A stretch of 64,000 nucleotides of DNA, taken from Nodularia sp. (in: cyanobacteria) (GTDB lineage Bacteria > Cyanobacteriota > Cyanobacteriia > Cyanobacteriales > Nostocaceae). A program made the translations under genes and the position numbers. Positions 34,132 through 44,800 of this stretch are shown piece after piece. Location: the NCBI GenBank assembly GCA_007692755.1, contig REBL01000079.1, positions 30,247 to 94,246 on the forward strand, read 5' to 3'. Every line of letters starts with the position of its first letter. The stretch's first letter is position 1. The notes under the pieces were generated by a model. The model saw only the letters and a list, made by a program, of their open reading frames with translations, did no database searches and was not told the origin of the DNA.

Positions 34132-35424
34132 TCACGAAATTTCAATAATAAATTCTGAACCTTCTTCTGGGAAGGCATCGTAAGTTAAACTACCTTTGTG
34201 GAATTCCGTGATGATTTGATAGCTGGTAAATAAACCTAATCCTACTCCTTTTCCTGGTGATTTTGTCGTAAAAAATGGCTCAAATAAACGAAGTTGATTT
34301 TCTGGGGTAATTCCTATACCATTATCTTTAATACTAATTCTAATTTGCTGTTGCTCTGTTGTAGATATACTAAGCCAAATAGTCGGGTTAAATGAACTGT
34401 CAGTAACTGTGCTTATTTTTGATTCCAACGCCTGAATAGCATTTTGTAAAATATTTAGCAGAGCTTGATTTAATAAATTTCCTTGTCCTAAAATTTTTGG
34501 CGTATCTTCATAATTTTTCACAACTAGAATGTTGACTGCTCCGTTATTTAAAACAAGTTGATAACGTAGTATTGTCAGCACACTTTCCATACTTTCTTGA
34601 ATATCAATCGGTTTGATACCTGATTCATCAAGACGGGAGAAAATATGCATAGCATTGATAACTGAACGAATCCTTTCTGCTCCCGTATGAAGAGAGTTAA
34701 TAATTGTTCTTAAATCTGGAACTAAAAAATCTAATTCAATATCTTCAATGAAATCTTTAATTTCTGGAGTTGCATCTGGAAATGCTTTTTGATAAAGTTC
34801 GATCAGGGTAATCAGATTTTCGCTATATTCAGATGCAGGTTTGAGGTTACCCACAATAAAACTGAGTGGGTTGTTAATTTCATGAGAAATTCCGGCTGTA
34901 ATTTGAGAAGCATTAACCAGCTTTTCTTTTTGAATGAGTGCAGCTTCGGTTTTTTGCAATTCTAGGAGCATATTTTGAACCTCCTGATTACGCGCGCGTA
35001 AGTTTTTTTGTAATTGTTGTACCTTTAACTGAGTTTGCACTCTTACCAATATTTCTTCTAAATTAAATGGTTTAGTAATGTAGTCAATGCCTCCGGCTTC
35101 AAAGGCTAAAATCTTATCATTAACTTCATTACCAGCACTCAAAAATATTACAGGAATTTCAAAAGTTGCTGGATCATTCTTCAGGTGTTGACAAACTTCA
35201 TATCCTCCCATTCCTGGCATATTAATATCTAAAAGTATTAAGTCAGGTGGTAATGAGTTCACAGATGTTAATGCTGCTTGCCCATTAATAGCTTTGCGGA
35301 CTTGATAATTATTTTTAGATAAAAATTCCGATAAAAATCTAATGTTTTCTAGTTTGTCATCAACAATTAAAATGTCAGCAACAAATACTTGGTCTTCTAG
35401 ATACATATTCATGATTTTTATCAA
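34132..35424 (-). CDS. Receiver-histidine kinase hybrid (REC-HK)
   Basis: This is a protein of 430 residues. The N-terminal receiver (about residues 15-132) shows [20 protein letters not shown], the phospho-acceptor in [16 protein letters not shown], and [16 protein letters not shown] coiled coil (about 133-172) leads to an H-box [19 protein letters not shown] (about 178-196) and an ATPase domain with NALQNAI-type N-box ([12 protein letters not shown]), DNGIGI and [15 protein letters not shown]. This reversed order marks a soluble kinase that is itself regulated by phosphorylation. It overlaps the upstream ethylene-receptor-like kinase gene by four bases, so the two very likely form one phosphorelay. 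Confidence 0.88.
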   Translation of the reverse strand: MIKIMNMYLEDQVFVADILIVDDKLENIRFLSEFLSKNNYQVRKAINGQAALTSVNSLPPDLILLDINMPGMGGYEVCQHLKNDPATFEIPVIFLSAGNEVNDKILAFEAGGIDYITKPFNLEEILVRVQTQLKVQQLQKNLRARNQEVQNMLLELQKTEAALIQKEKLVNASQITAGISHEINNPLSFIVGNLKPASEYSENLITLIELYQKAFPDATPEIKDFIEDIELDFLVPDLRTIINSLHTGAERIRSVINAMHIFSRLDESGIKPIDIQESMESVLTILRYQLVLNNGAVNILVVKNYEDTPKILGQGNLLNQALLNILQNAIQALESKISTVTDSSFNPTIWLSISTTEQQQIRISIKDNGIGITPENQLRLFEPFFTTKSPGKGVGLGLFTSYQIITEFHKGSLTYDAFPEEGSEFIIEIS

Positions 35425-38400
35425 AAATTAAATGTTTCAGTGAGGGCAATAATTTTATCGAACTGATAGGTTTCAATTAATTGCGTTAAAGCGGCAATTA
35501 ATTCAGCTTGTTCAGCAGGAATTTGAGCAACGAGATGGAGACTACTGCTATCATTGCCTTGGGCGGCAACCTTGTGTAATTTGGAAATCCAGCTAACTGG
35601 CATCATAGCTAAAGCAGCAGCATCCAGAACATATTCACTTGATGAGGAAATTTTACTGTCGGTATTGGTTTCATATACATATTCTATCTGTAGATGTTTG
35701 ACAAGAATTTCTAAAATTTCTTCCCAAAGAAATGGTTTGCTGACAAAATCATCACAACCGGCATCTAAACTTTCTTGCTTCTGTTCTGTAAAAGCGCTGG
35801 CTGTGAGAGCGATAATTTTTGTCGGGATAATTTGCCCATTTTGATTTTGGGCATTTTGTGCCAAACTCCGAATCTGCCGAGCCGCTTGATAACCGTCTAT
35901 AATCGGCATCTGCATATCCATAAAAATGAGGTGAGGTTGCCATTCTTGCCAAAGTGCGATCGCCTGTTCCCCATTTTTTGCTTCCCGTACTGCTAAACCT
36001 AAACGCTTTAAGATGTTACTCAATAGCAAACGATTAGCTCGATTGTCTTCAGCAATTAAAATGCGATAATTTGTTTGTCCTGGTGCAATACTAACTACAT
36101 CTAGAATGGGAGAAGATAATTGAGCAATGGCAACGGCTTCGGGCAAATCAGCTTGGAGATCAAACTTGAAACAACTGCCTTTACCTAACTCACTTTCAAC
36201 AGTAATTTCACCTCCCATTAATTGCACAAATTTCTGGCTAATCCGCAACCCTAAGCCTGTTCCTTCCTTCGATTGCCGTCCAGAGCGTGTTTGCTGAAAA
36301 GCTTGAAATAAATGGCCAATTTCTTCTGAAGCAATTCCAGTGCCAGAATCTTCTATTTCAAACAATAAACGGTATGACATCGGCAATTCGGAGTTAAGTG
36401 TTTCTTCTGCCTCCCTATCTAATTCGTGACACCTAGCGCGCAGAGTCACCTGCCCTTTTTGAGTAAACTTAATGGCATTTCCCAACAAATTAATCAGTAT
36501 CTGGCGCAGTTTGTTTTCATCGGTTTTGATGTATTGGGGTACAGTTGCATCACAATCAAAAATTAGTTGTAGGCCTTTAGAAACGGCTTTCGGTTGCAGC
36601 ATTGCTGCCAAACTATGCAGTAATTTGTGCAGATTAAATTCTACTTCCGATAAAGTTAGCCGTCCCGCTTCAATCTTGGACATCTCCAGCACATCATTAA
36701 TTAGCCCTAGCAGATGTTCACCACTTTGGTTAATGATTTCTGTATACTTTTGATGTTCAGAAGACAAGGTTTGATCTCGTTGCATCAACTGGGTAAAACC
36801 CAAAATGGCGTTGAGTGGAGTCCGCAGTTCATGGCTCATATTTGCCAGAAACTCACTTTTAGCCAGACTAGCGGCATCAGCTGCCTCTTTAGCTTGTTTG
36901 AGTTCCTGTGCTTGTTTCTGGGTTTGGGCAAATAATTCCGCCTGTTGCACAGCTACCCCCAGTTGACTGCTAATTTGGGTAACAATCTGAATTTCTGGGT
37001 TTTGCCATTGTCGCGGGCTGCCGTTTTGGTAAACTGCCAACAAGCCCCAAAGTTGATTACCACAAAAAATAGGAGCAATAATATAAGCCCTGGCCTGTAA
37101 TTGCTCTAAAAGCTCAAGATAACAGGTATCAAATCCGGCTGCGTAGATGTCAGTCACAGAGTAATAGCTATGTTTTTGCTGATACATTCCTCCAGCGTTA
37201 TCTTGCAAGTAGGTATCGCGGATTAACCCATCTGAATCAGCCAGTTGACTAATTACACAGTTATTCTGCTCTACAGCCACTTCAGTTAGTTTGCCATCTT
37301 TGGCTGTTGGCGAAACTACAGGAAGCCAAAGTTCGGAAACAGATTCAGCAACTAATTCGCCACTCCAATCGGGTTTAAAGCGATAAATCAAGACGCGATC
37401 GCAATCTACACCTTGGCGTAATTCCGCAGTAGTAGCACGGAAAATCGATTCCAGATTCAAGCTGCGGCGCATTTGCTGGATGATATGGTTGGTGGCTTTT
37501 TCTCGCTCTGCCATCACCCTGACTGCTGTTTCTTTAACAATTCGTTCTTGAATTTCAATTTCTAAAGTCCGATTCACCTCCAAAAGTTCCACGGTGCGCT
37601 CTTCAACTCGGAATTCCAGTTCTTCGTAAGCGCGGTTTTTTTCTTCCTCTGCCCATTTGCGTTGCAATTCTGCTGAAGCCCGTGCCGCAAAAACTTTTAA
37701 AAGTGTTTTGGTGCGATCGCTTGTTTCTATGGATTTGACATCGACAATACATAGATTACCGATGACCTTCTGATGGACATCCACCAAGGGAACCCCTATA
37801 TAACTCTCTGCGCCCAACTGCTCTAATAATGAGTTATGGGGAAAAATATCTCGCAATCCACTGTCATAAGCACACAGCATATTCTTCTGAATCACATTCT
37901 TACAGGGAGTATTAATTAATTCATATTCAAAGTTCTCTCCCAGATGATCCACTTGCCAAAAATTCACACTTTCTACTTTTTGTAAAGCGTCGTCAATGGT
38001 TTTAAACACGATTGCATAACTGACATCCAATGCTGTGGCCAGATTCTGCACTAAGGCTGGAAAAAAGTCATTACCAGTCACCGAAGCTGTACCAGCAACA
38101 ATAATTTGCAGAGTTTCTTCGGTACGTTGTCTTTCTGCGACTAGCTTTTCTAATTCCTGATTGAGGGATTCTAGCTGTTCTGGCGATCGCAATGCCAGAA
38201 ATTGCGGTAAAAGTTGCACCAGTTGTAATGCCGTATAACAAGAGACTATAGCAGTTAAGGCTCTTTCGATGCCGGACAACCAATAATCTGGATGCCACAG
38301 TGTCCAAATATCCAGCAGGTGTCCCACACCACAGAGGATAATAAATGCCCCAAATAAAACAAATACTTTGGAGAAGGGCATATCCTCGCGCTTATTCACA

Positions 38401-38564
38401 AAGTAAATCAGCATAGCTGGAATCGAGAAATAGGCGATCGCGATCAGTGCATCACTCACCAAATGTAAAGCCACCAGAGGACTTTGCCAAAGATAGCAAT
38501 GTCCGTGGGGTATATAATTCTGAGAAAATAAAAAATGAGGAAATAATTCTGATAATACTTGCAT
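35421..38564 (-). CDS. Ethylene-receptor-like hybrid kinase with cyanobacteriochrome-type GAF
   Basis: This is a protein of 1047 residues. Residues 20-122 form a three-helix ethylene-binding domain: [16 protein letters not shown] with Asp38, and [13 protein letters not shown] with Cys78 and His82. These correspond in identity and spacing to Asp25, Cys65 and His69 of plant ETR1. A GAF (about 160-300) and a coiled coil follow. Then comes a phytochrome/cyanobacteriochrome-type GAF (about 365-545) with a candidate chromophore Cys481 in [10 protein letters not shown] HisKA (His578 in MSHELRTPL), an ATPase domain and a receiver (Asp883 in FMDMQMP) end the protein. The layout resembles Synechocystis Slr1212 (SynEtr1/UirS), but the DXCF cysteine is replaced (DTYL, Tyr452). 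Confidence 0.88.
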   Translation of the reverse strand: MQVLSELFPHFLFSQNYIPHGHCYLWQSPLVALHLVSDALIAIAYFSIPAMLIYFVNKREDMPFSKVFVLFGAFIILCGVGHLLDIWTLWHPDYWLSGIERALTAIVSCYTALQLVQLLPQFLALRSPEQLESLNQELEKLVAERQRTEETLQIIVAGTASVTGNDFFPALVQNLATALDVSYAIVFKTIDDALQKVESVNFWQVDHLGENFEYELINTPCKNVIQKNMLCAYDSGLRDIFPHNSLLEQLGAESYIGVPLVDVHQKVIGNLCIVDVKSIETSDRTKTLLKVFAARASAELQRKWAEEEKNRAYEELEFRVEERTVELLEVNRTLEIEIQERIVKETAVRVMAEREKATNHIIQQMRRSLNLESIFRATTAELRQGVDCDRVLIYRFKPDWSGELVAESVSELWLPVVSPTAKDGKLTEVAVEQNNCVISQLADSDGLIRDTYLQDNAGGMYQQKHSYYSVTDIYAAGFDTCYLELLEQLQARAYIIAPIFCGNQLWGLLAVYQNGSPRQWQNPEIQIVTQISSQLGVAVQQAELFAQTQKQAQELKQAKEAADAASLAKSEFLANMSHELRTPLNAILGFTQLMQRDQTLSSEHQKYTEIINQSGEHLLGLINDVLEMSKIEAGRLTLSEVEFNLHKLLHSLAAMLQPKAVSKGLQLIFDCDATVPQYIKTDENKLRQILINLLGNAIKFTQKGQVTLRARCHELDREAEETLNSELPMSYRLLFEIEDSGTGIASEEIGHLFQAFQQTRSGRQSKEGTGLGLRISQKFVQLMGGEITVESELGKGSCFKFDLQADLPEAVAIAQLSSPILDVVSIAPGQTNYRILIAEDNRANRLLLSNILKRLGLAVREAKNGEQAIALWQEWQPHLIFMDMQMPIIDGYQAARQIRSLAQNAQNQNGQIIPTKIIALTASAFTEQKQESLDAGCDDFVSKPFLWEEILEILVKHLQIEYVYETNTDSKISSSSEYVLDAAALAMMPVSWISKLHKVAAQGNDSSSLHLVAQIPAEQAELIAALTQLIETYQFDKIIALTETFNF

Positions 38565-38877
38565 ACTTCAAATGTTGCTATTCATAATTAATCAGACTGT
38601 TTATGGTTATAGACCATAGGAAACTAACTATAGATGAGAAATCGGCTGCAATTCATAAATTCTCGGAAATTTTCTGTAGTCATAGACAAACAAAATAATT
38701 GATATAAATTAATACTTATGATCAGGTTTAAGGCTGCTTAATACTGCACGGTCAGTAAAAGAGCTAGAGCCTCTGTCTCCAAAACTCATATTTGTTACAT
38801 TATTTAATATAGTTGATTTCATGATTATTTAAGTACTGTTTTTTTTAGTGATTAAATTTTTACACATATTTATCGGC
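38565..38877. other. Upstream spacer of the ethylene-receptor-like kinase gene
   Basis: This AT-rich spacer presumably holds the promoter of the minus-strand kinase operon. I see no gene, repeat or strong hairpin in it. Confidence 0.4.
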
Positions 38878-39183
38878 AGTGCGGGAGAATGGAGGTGATC
38901 CGTATACTTTAGAGCAGTTAAGCGATCGCACCGGAGTTAGCACCAAAACTTTAACAAAAGTTCGGCGGTGAGAAATCCGGGTGTTGATCAACCAACTCTG
39001 GCCTCATACTTTGAAGCTTTTGGACTGTCCTTGCGATATGACGATTACATGAGGCAGGAGTCAGACTGCAAGATCACAACAGCAAAATTCACAAACTTAT
39101 AACAAACGCCTCTCAAAGGACAACTTGCACCAAATTCGCCATTTTATATCTATCGTCCCCCGGCGGAAAAACTCTTCATTTAG
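38878..39183 (+). pseudogene. Broken N-terminal remnant of an HTH / AAA-like protein
   Basis: Three pieces of one protein can be read. Frame 2 gives GGDPYTLEQLSDRTGVSTKT from about 38891. Frame 1 gives NPGVDQPTLASYFEAFGLSL from about 38974, which is out of frame with the first piece. Frame 1 further gives PLKGQLAPNSPFYIYRPPAE from 39109. They are separated by a frameshift near 38965 and an in-frame TAA at 39100-39102, and a TAG at 39181-39183 ends the last piece. This order (helix-turn-helix, then PLxGQ...PFYIYRPP) is the start of a cyanobacterial family in which an AAA ATPase domain follows. The P-loop and everything after it are gone. It is clearly inactive. Confidence 0.65.
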
Positions 39184-39451
39184 TCTAAAGTCCAGTTTTC
39201 AGGTGACGCGGACATTTTGGCGATGACAATACTCGGACGCGCACAACCCATCAAGGTAAATTTTGTAAAGAAATATTACGAAAACCACAAGTCTTGCGTA
39301 AAGAACAAACATGACTTTGTGGACTAATTAGCAGCTAAAAAATAAGTTTTCAGCTTGCAAATCACATCAGGATTTGTATATCTGCCATCATTTAGCTGAT
39401 GATAATTATTCCAAAATCTGAGATATCAACTACATTTCACGGAGAAAAATC
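39184..39451. other. Degenerate spacer after the pseudogene
   Basis: A frame from about 39218 to 39312 reads RGHFGDDNTRTRTTHQGKFC and continues to LRKEQT before a TGA. It looks like another gene scrap but I cannot assign it. An SD (ggag) precedes the next gene at 39441. Confidence 0.35.
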
Positions 39452-40129
39452 ATGCCTCTAGTTTCAACATTTGAATTGCTTGTCAAGAGAATTGCTCCCA
39501 TAGACAACTTAGGTAATTTACCCCCAAATATTGCACAAAAGCTTGAAAAAGTTGCTCGTAGAGTTGTTCAAGGTTACTTTTTAACCATTGCTAATACTAC
39601 TAATACTACGGCTAGTTTGAGGCTGGAATTTATCGCCACAACACCCAATTTAAATTTAGATGACACAGTAGTGGTTTTCGATATTTTTGGGGACAACAAA
39701 TTTGCTGACTTGAGACCACGACCAAATGACCCAAAGAGATTTATTTTCGATCTGAGGATTCCGCCCCACGATACGGGATTAGTTACCTTATTACCTGATT
39801 TAACTAATTTAGATCTGATTCAAGGAAAGAGAGATTTAGAGATTCGTGGATATGTGAACATCTCTAGAGTGAATTTTAGAGGACCAACTTATGATCTGCT
39901 CGTTACTCCTGAACAAAGAGGAACCTTCCTACCCAATGATATTAATCAGATACTTCCTGATTTTGATCAAATTGCTTACGGTATTCCTACTGCTAATGGT
40001 GGTAGTTTTCTACGTTTAGAACCTGCATCATCTCTATTCTTTCCTGTAAATCCTGTAAATGTAGATATTCTAGATAAAAATAAAGAGTTACTGGACTTAA
40101 TGTTTGAGCGTCTTGACAACTTAGAGTAA
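39452..40129 (+). CDS. Hypothetical protein, predicted beta-rich
   Basis: This is a protein of 225 residues that I do not recognise. The ATG at 39452 follows an SD-like cggag. After a helical start (FELLVKRIAPIDNLG, then LPPNIAQKLEKVARRVVQGY) the sequence alternates in a beta-sandwich-like way: FLTIANTTNTTASLRLEFIA, DTVVVFDIFGDNKFADL, and RDLEIRGYVNISRVNF. There is no signal peptide, membrane helix or Cys. The middle resembles a generic Ig-like or coat-type beta sandwich, but this is only an impression. It stands between a pseudogene and a DUF1350 gene. Confidence 0.6.
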   Translation: MPLVSTFELLVKRIAPIDNLGNLPPNIAQKLEKVARRVVQGYFLTIANTTNTTASLRLEFIATTPNLNLDDTVVVFDIFGDNKFADLRPRPNDPKRFIFDLRIPPHDTGLVTLLPDLTNLDLIQGKRDLEIRGYVNISRVNFRGPTYDLLVTPEQRGTFLPNDINQILPDFDQIAYGIPTANGGSFLRLEPASSLFFPVNPVNVDILDKNKELLDLMFERLDNLE

Positions 40130-40325
40130 CCTCTGACAATTGTTGAATTAAATACTCATGGGAAATTTATGTGTGAGTAGCATTGTCACCAGAATTTAAG
40201 CTAATTAGATGTCTCAAGCCAGAAAACTACTCTCTGGCTTAGGCATCCAATCATCAATTATCAGTTTGTTATTCTCAGCCAGGATAACAACAGTATTGTG
40301 TGTCTTAATTACCAAATAAAAAACC

Positions 40326-41378
40326 ATGACATCAAAAATGAAATTTCGACCAGTTTCTCACAGTTGGGTTGCTCTACATCCCCAACCTAAAGGAGTTATT
40401 CAATTTATTGGTGGGGCTTTCTTCGGAACATTTGCCCCCATGTTGTTTTATCAATATTTATTGAAAACTTTATTCGAGCAACATTATACAATCATCATCC
40501 TTCCCTTTAATTTCACCTTTAACCATTATCAAGAAGCTGGTTTTTTGATTAGAGAACAATATGAAATTATCCCCGAAGTTGTCAGAATCTCCAAATCTTT
40601 AGATTATGATTATCAAGTTTATCTAGATGATACTAACTTTTCCTGGTTGGGACATAGTATTGGCTGTAAGTATATTTCTCTTTTAGAAGGATTTACTGCT
40701 CTACCTACTGAATCAGAAGAACTAGAAAAATTTATTCGTCAGTTGGTCTTAGAGACATCAAATACATCAAATCGGCAAACAAATGAGCGGAAAATCAAGA
40801 ATATAGTTACAGATTTAGAGATATTAATCAATGACATTCAACAAAAGCGGGATAAAACTATTGAATTGGTTCAATATCACCTCAAACAAGATATTGGCTC
40901 TAAGCAGTTAGACTCAGATGATCAAAATGTGACATTTCAAAGTCTCTTTATTCGAGGACAATCATCTGTGTTATTAGCGCCTGTAAATACAGGTCTTGAT
41001 AGTGCTATTAAACCTAAATTTTTAGCTGATTTTATCACTAGAATTGGTTTTGATGTCAAACCAACACCTGAAGAAACCTATGCCTTAATTAAAGATAGTA
41101 ATTTATTTAATTTACTGGCTATACTGCGCTTTAAATCAGATAATATTGCTCGTGGTACTTGTGATTGGTTTATTAATACTTTGAGAAAACCACCGCAAGA
41201 TTTGTGGCAAGAATTACCCGGTGGACATTTACGCCCTCTAGGTATACAGATAGGCAATTTCGTGATTAATTTTCCTGATACATTCTCAATTCCGCTGATT
41301 GAACCAATTAAGAAACGTACCGCTGGATTTGAATCTCATGTGATTGAATTGGTGAAAGATTTATCAATCAAAAAATAG
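40326..41378 (+). CDS. DUF1350 alpha/beta-hydrolase-like protein
   Basis: This is a protein of 350 residues. The N-terminal WVALHPQPKGVIQFIGGAFF, then FAPMLFYQYLLKTLFEQHY and the nucleophile-elbow-like WLGHSIGCKYI (GHSIG, Ser near residue 113) define DUF1350, an alpha/beta-hydrolase-type family of cyanobacteria and plastids. An acidic-charged insert of about 90 residues (about 128-215, ESEELEKFIRQLVLE and following) is longer than in the shorter family members. The C-terminal GTCDWFINTLRKPPQDLW and LPGGHLRPLG include the conserved His region. Substrate unknown. The gene starts 196 bases after the unknown beta-rich protein on the same strand. Confidence 0.8.
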   Translation: MTSKMKFRPVSHSWVALHPQPKGVIQFIGGAFFGTFAPMLFYQYLLKTLFEQHYTIIILPFNFTFNHYQEAGFLIREQYEIIPEVVRISKSLDYDYQVYLDDTNFSWLGHSIGCKYISLLEGFTALPTESEELEKFIRQLVLETSNTSNRQTNERKIKNIVTDLEILINDIQQKRDKTIELVQYHLKQDIGSKQLDSDDQNVTFQSLFIRGQSSVLLAPVNTGLDSAIKPKFLADFITRIGFDVKPTPEETYALIKDSNLFNLLAILRFKSDNIARGTCDWFINTLRKPPQDLWQELPGGHLRPLGIQIGNFVINFPDTFSIPLIEPIKKRTAGFESHVIELVKDLSIKK

Positions 41379-41825
41379 TATAAATAATTGAATTTTTATT
41401 CCGTGAATCCTTGTAGAGACTTTCCCTGGAAAGTCTCTAAATTATTTTCACCCGATGTCTATAACAATATTTTTACGTTATTTAACATAATTTAATTTAT
41501 TTAGGTAGGTAAGTACAAATAAACCTAACTATGTAACAGAATGTAAATTACCCATGTCACTTATTACTCTTACTTCTGCTAGATGGACAAAGTTTTATTT
41601 TTGGCTATTTTGTGAGAGAAAAGCATTGCTGCATCAAATCTCTCATAACAGTTTTGAATAGCAAGTGAGGTGCAAGCAGTAATAATTAAACGCAGATGGA
41701 CGCAGATAAACGCAGATAATTTTGGACTTTATTAGATTGGGAAATGCTATCGCACAAATTATTAATGAATTTAGGTTAATGATTAAACCTAAAAACCTAT
41801 TTTTTGATTTATCAAACTAGATCAA
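41379..41825. other. Spacer with a perfect hairpin and a cgcagat repeat
   Basis: The hairpin agagactttcc (41415-41425) / ggaaagtctct (41428-41438) has an 11-bp perfect stem; without a T-tail it belongs to the dispersed 'gtagagac' palindrome class. A 10-base-period repeat acgcagat(gg/aa) lies at 41690-41720. No gene is seen. Confidence 0.65.
41690..41720 (+). repeat. Ten-base-period repeat (acgcagatgg/aa)
   Basis: Three copies, acgcagatgg, acgcagataa and acgcagataa, lie in direct tandem. This is a common cyanobacterial spacer repeat. Confidence 0.75.
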
Positions 41826-44800
41826 ATGTCAAATTTAATCTGGAAAGATGATCCATTGTGGTTTAAAAATGCGATTATTTACGAAGTACCTATTCGCGCA
41901 TTTGCTGACAGTAATGGTGATGGTATTGGTGATTTGCGGGGATTGATAGAAAAACTGGATTACTTGCAAGACTTAGGTATTACTGCCATTTGGTTACTAC
42001 CATTTTTCCCCTCGCCATTGAAAGATGATGGTTATGATATTGCTGATTATACCAGTATTAATCCTATTTACGGCACATTAGAAGATTTTCAAAACTTATT
42101 GAACTCTGCCCATCAGCGCGGTATTCGGGTAATTATTGAGTTAATTATTAACCATACATCTGATCAACATCCTTGGTTTCAACGCGCACGTCGCGCCCCG
42201 AAAGGTAGTCAAGAACGTGATTTTTATGTGTGGAGTGATACGCCAGAAAAATACCAAGAAGCGCGAATTATTTTCCAAGATTTTGAAACTTCTAATTGGG
42301 CTTGGGATGCGGTGGCTAAGGCTTATTTCTGGCATCGTTTCTATTCCCATCAGCCAGATTTAAATTATGATCATCCCCTAGTGAGAGAGGCGGTATTTGA
42401 TGTTTTAGATTTTTGGTTAGAAATGGGCGTAGATGGATTACGTATGGATGCAGTGCCTTATTTGTATGAACGGGAAGGGACGAACTGCGAAAATCTGCCG
42501 GAAACTCATGCTTTTCTCAAAGAGATGCGATCGCACATTGACGCGAAACATCCCCAAAAAATGCTTTTAGCTGAAGCCAATCAATGGCCAGAGGATGCCG
42601 CCCAATACTATGGGGATGGGGATGAATGTCATATGAACTTTCATTTTCCCCTGATGCCGCGCTTGTTTATCGCCCTCCAGATGGAAGATAATTTTCCCAT
42701 TGTGGATATTCTGCAACAAACTCCCCATATTCCTGATAACTGTCAGTGGGCGTTGTTTTTGCGGAATCATGACGAATTGACCTTAGAAATGGTCACAGAT
42801 GAAGACCGAGATTTTATGTATCGTGTCTACGCCCAAGACCCGGTAATGAGATTGAATTTAGGGATTCGCCGCCGATTAGCACCTTTGTTAGGCAATGACC
42901 GCCGCCAAATAGAGTTACTTAATAGTTTGTTATTGTCCCTACCAGGAACACCAGTAATTTATTATGGTGATGAAATTGGTATGGGTGATAATGTTTATTT
43001 AGGCGATCGCAATGGTGTCAGGACTCCCATGCAATGGAGTTCAGACCGTAACGCTGGTTTTAGTCGCACCAATCCCCAGCGGTTACATTTACCCGTGATT
43101 ATTGACTCAGAATATCACTATGAAGCAGTCAATGTGGAAGCACAACGGGCTAACTTTAATTCTCTTTGGTATTGGATGAAACGCTTGATTGCGACTCGTA
43201 ACCGATTTCAGGCTTTGGGTAAAGGCAACTTTGAATTATTACATCCCAATAATCGCAAAGTTTTTGCATTCAGTCGCACCCACGCAGAAGAACATATCGT
43301 AGTAGTCGCAAATTTATCTCATTATGTGCAAACAGCAGAATTAGATTTATCAGACTTCAAGGGATTAGTACCAGTGGAAATTTTTGGTCACACTGTGTTT
43401 CCCGCCATTGCAGAATCACCTTATTTTCTCAGTCTGAGTCCCTACGGATTTTACTGGTTTGTCCTCAAACGTCAACCAAGCTTAACTCAACCACCGAAAC
43501 CCCAAGGCGAGTTACCCACATTGGTAGTTAATCAACATTGGCAAAATGTGCTTTCACAACGAGATTTAAAAGGGGTTTTGGAATCAACTCTGCGAGATTA
43601 CCTCTATACCTGTAAATGGTTTGGCGGTAAAAACCGAACTGTGCAAACAGTGGAAATTGTCGAAGCGATCGCCATACCTTACAATCAGCAGTTAGCCCAG
43701 ATGGTGTGGTTGCAGGTAGATTACATCGACAGAAACCGTGAAACTTATCTATTATTTTTAGGTTATGCGGCGGGTAATCAAGCCATGCACCTGTTGTCAG
43801 ATATACCCCAAGCGGTCATATCACGTCTGCAAGTACAAAGGGAAACCCCAGATGAGGGAATTTTATTTGATGCTTTAGTAGACCAGCATTTTTTGACTGC
43901 ATTGTTAGAGGCTATCGCAAATCATCGTCTATATAAAGGAATAACAGGAGAATTATTTGCCACGACTACTGATTTATTCTCAGAGGACACTGACCATGAA
44001 CCAACTATCCTCAAAGAAGAAGAACAAACTAATACTTGTATAGTGTATGGCGAACGCCTGTGTTTGAAACTCTTTCGTAAATTTGAAGCAGGTATGCACC
44101 CAGATTTAGAAATTCGGCGGTTTCTGGGCGAGAAAAAACGCGGACAACATTTTCTCCCTGTGGCTGGGGCTTTAGAGTACCGTCGTCCCCAGAGATTGGG
44201 GGATAGTTCTGCCTTACCGATGACTGTAGGTATATTACAAGAGTTGATTTTAGATCCTCGCAGTGGTTGGGATTACACCCTAGATAGTTTGCGTCATTAT
44301 TTTGACCTTGTGACCACAGAACAAGCAACTATTACCGAAGTCCCGATTCCATCAGGTGATTTACTGGATTTACAAAGAACTGATTTTCCTGACTTGGCAA
44401 TCCAAACCATCAATTCCTATCTTCCCAATGCGGAAATGTTGGGTAAATCCACAGCTGAATTGCATATTGCTTTGGCGACAAATACAGATAATCCCGACTT
44501 TGCGCCAGAACCTTTTTCATCGTTTTATCAACGTTCTATATATCAAGATGCGCGTAACCTCACAGGGCGAGTCTTTCGATTGCTAAGAGAACGGGCAGAA
44601 TATTTGCCATCTCATACCCAGGAATTAGCCGCAGATGTTCTCAATCAGCAACAAGAGATTTTGGCACGTTTTCAGCTGGTTGTGAATCAAAAAATTATCG
44701 CCTTGCGGACTCGTTATCATGGGGACTATCATCTGGCGCAAGTTTTATACACTGGCACAGATTTTATTATCACTCATTTTGAAGGTAAAGCAGCGCGCAG

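Noticed and set aside
41690..41720. Possible CRISPR-like array
   Set aside because: Units are 10 bases with no spacers; this and the other tandem heptamers are ordinary short tandem repeats. No cas genes are in the window.
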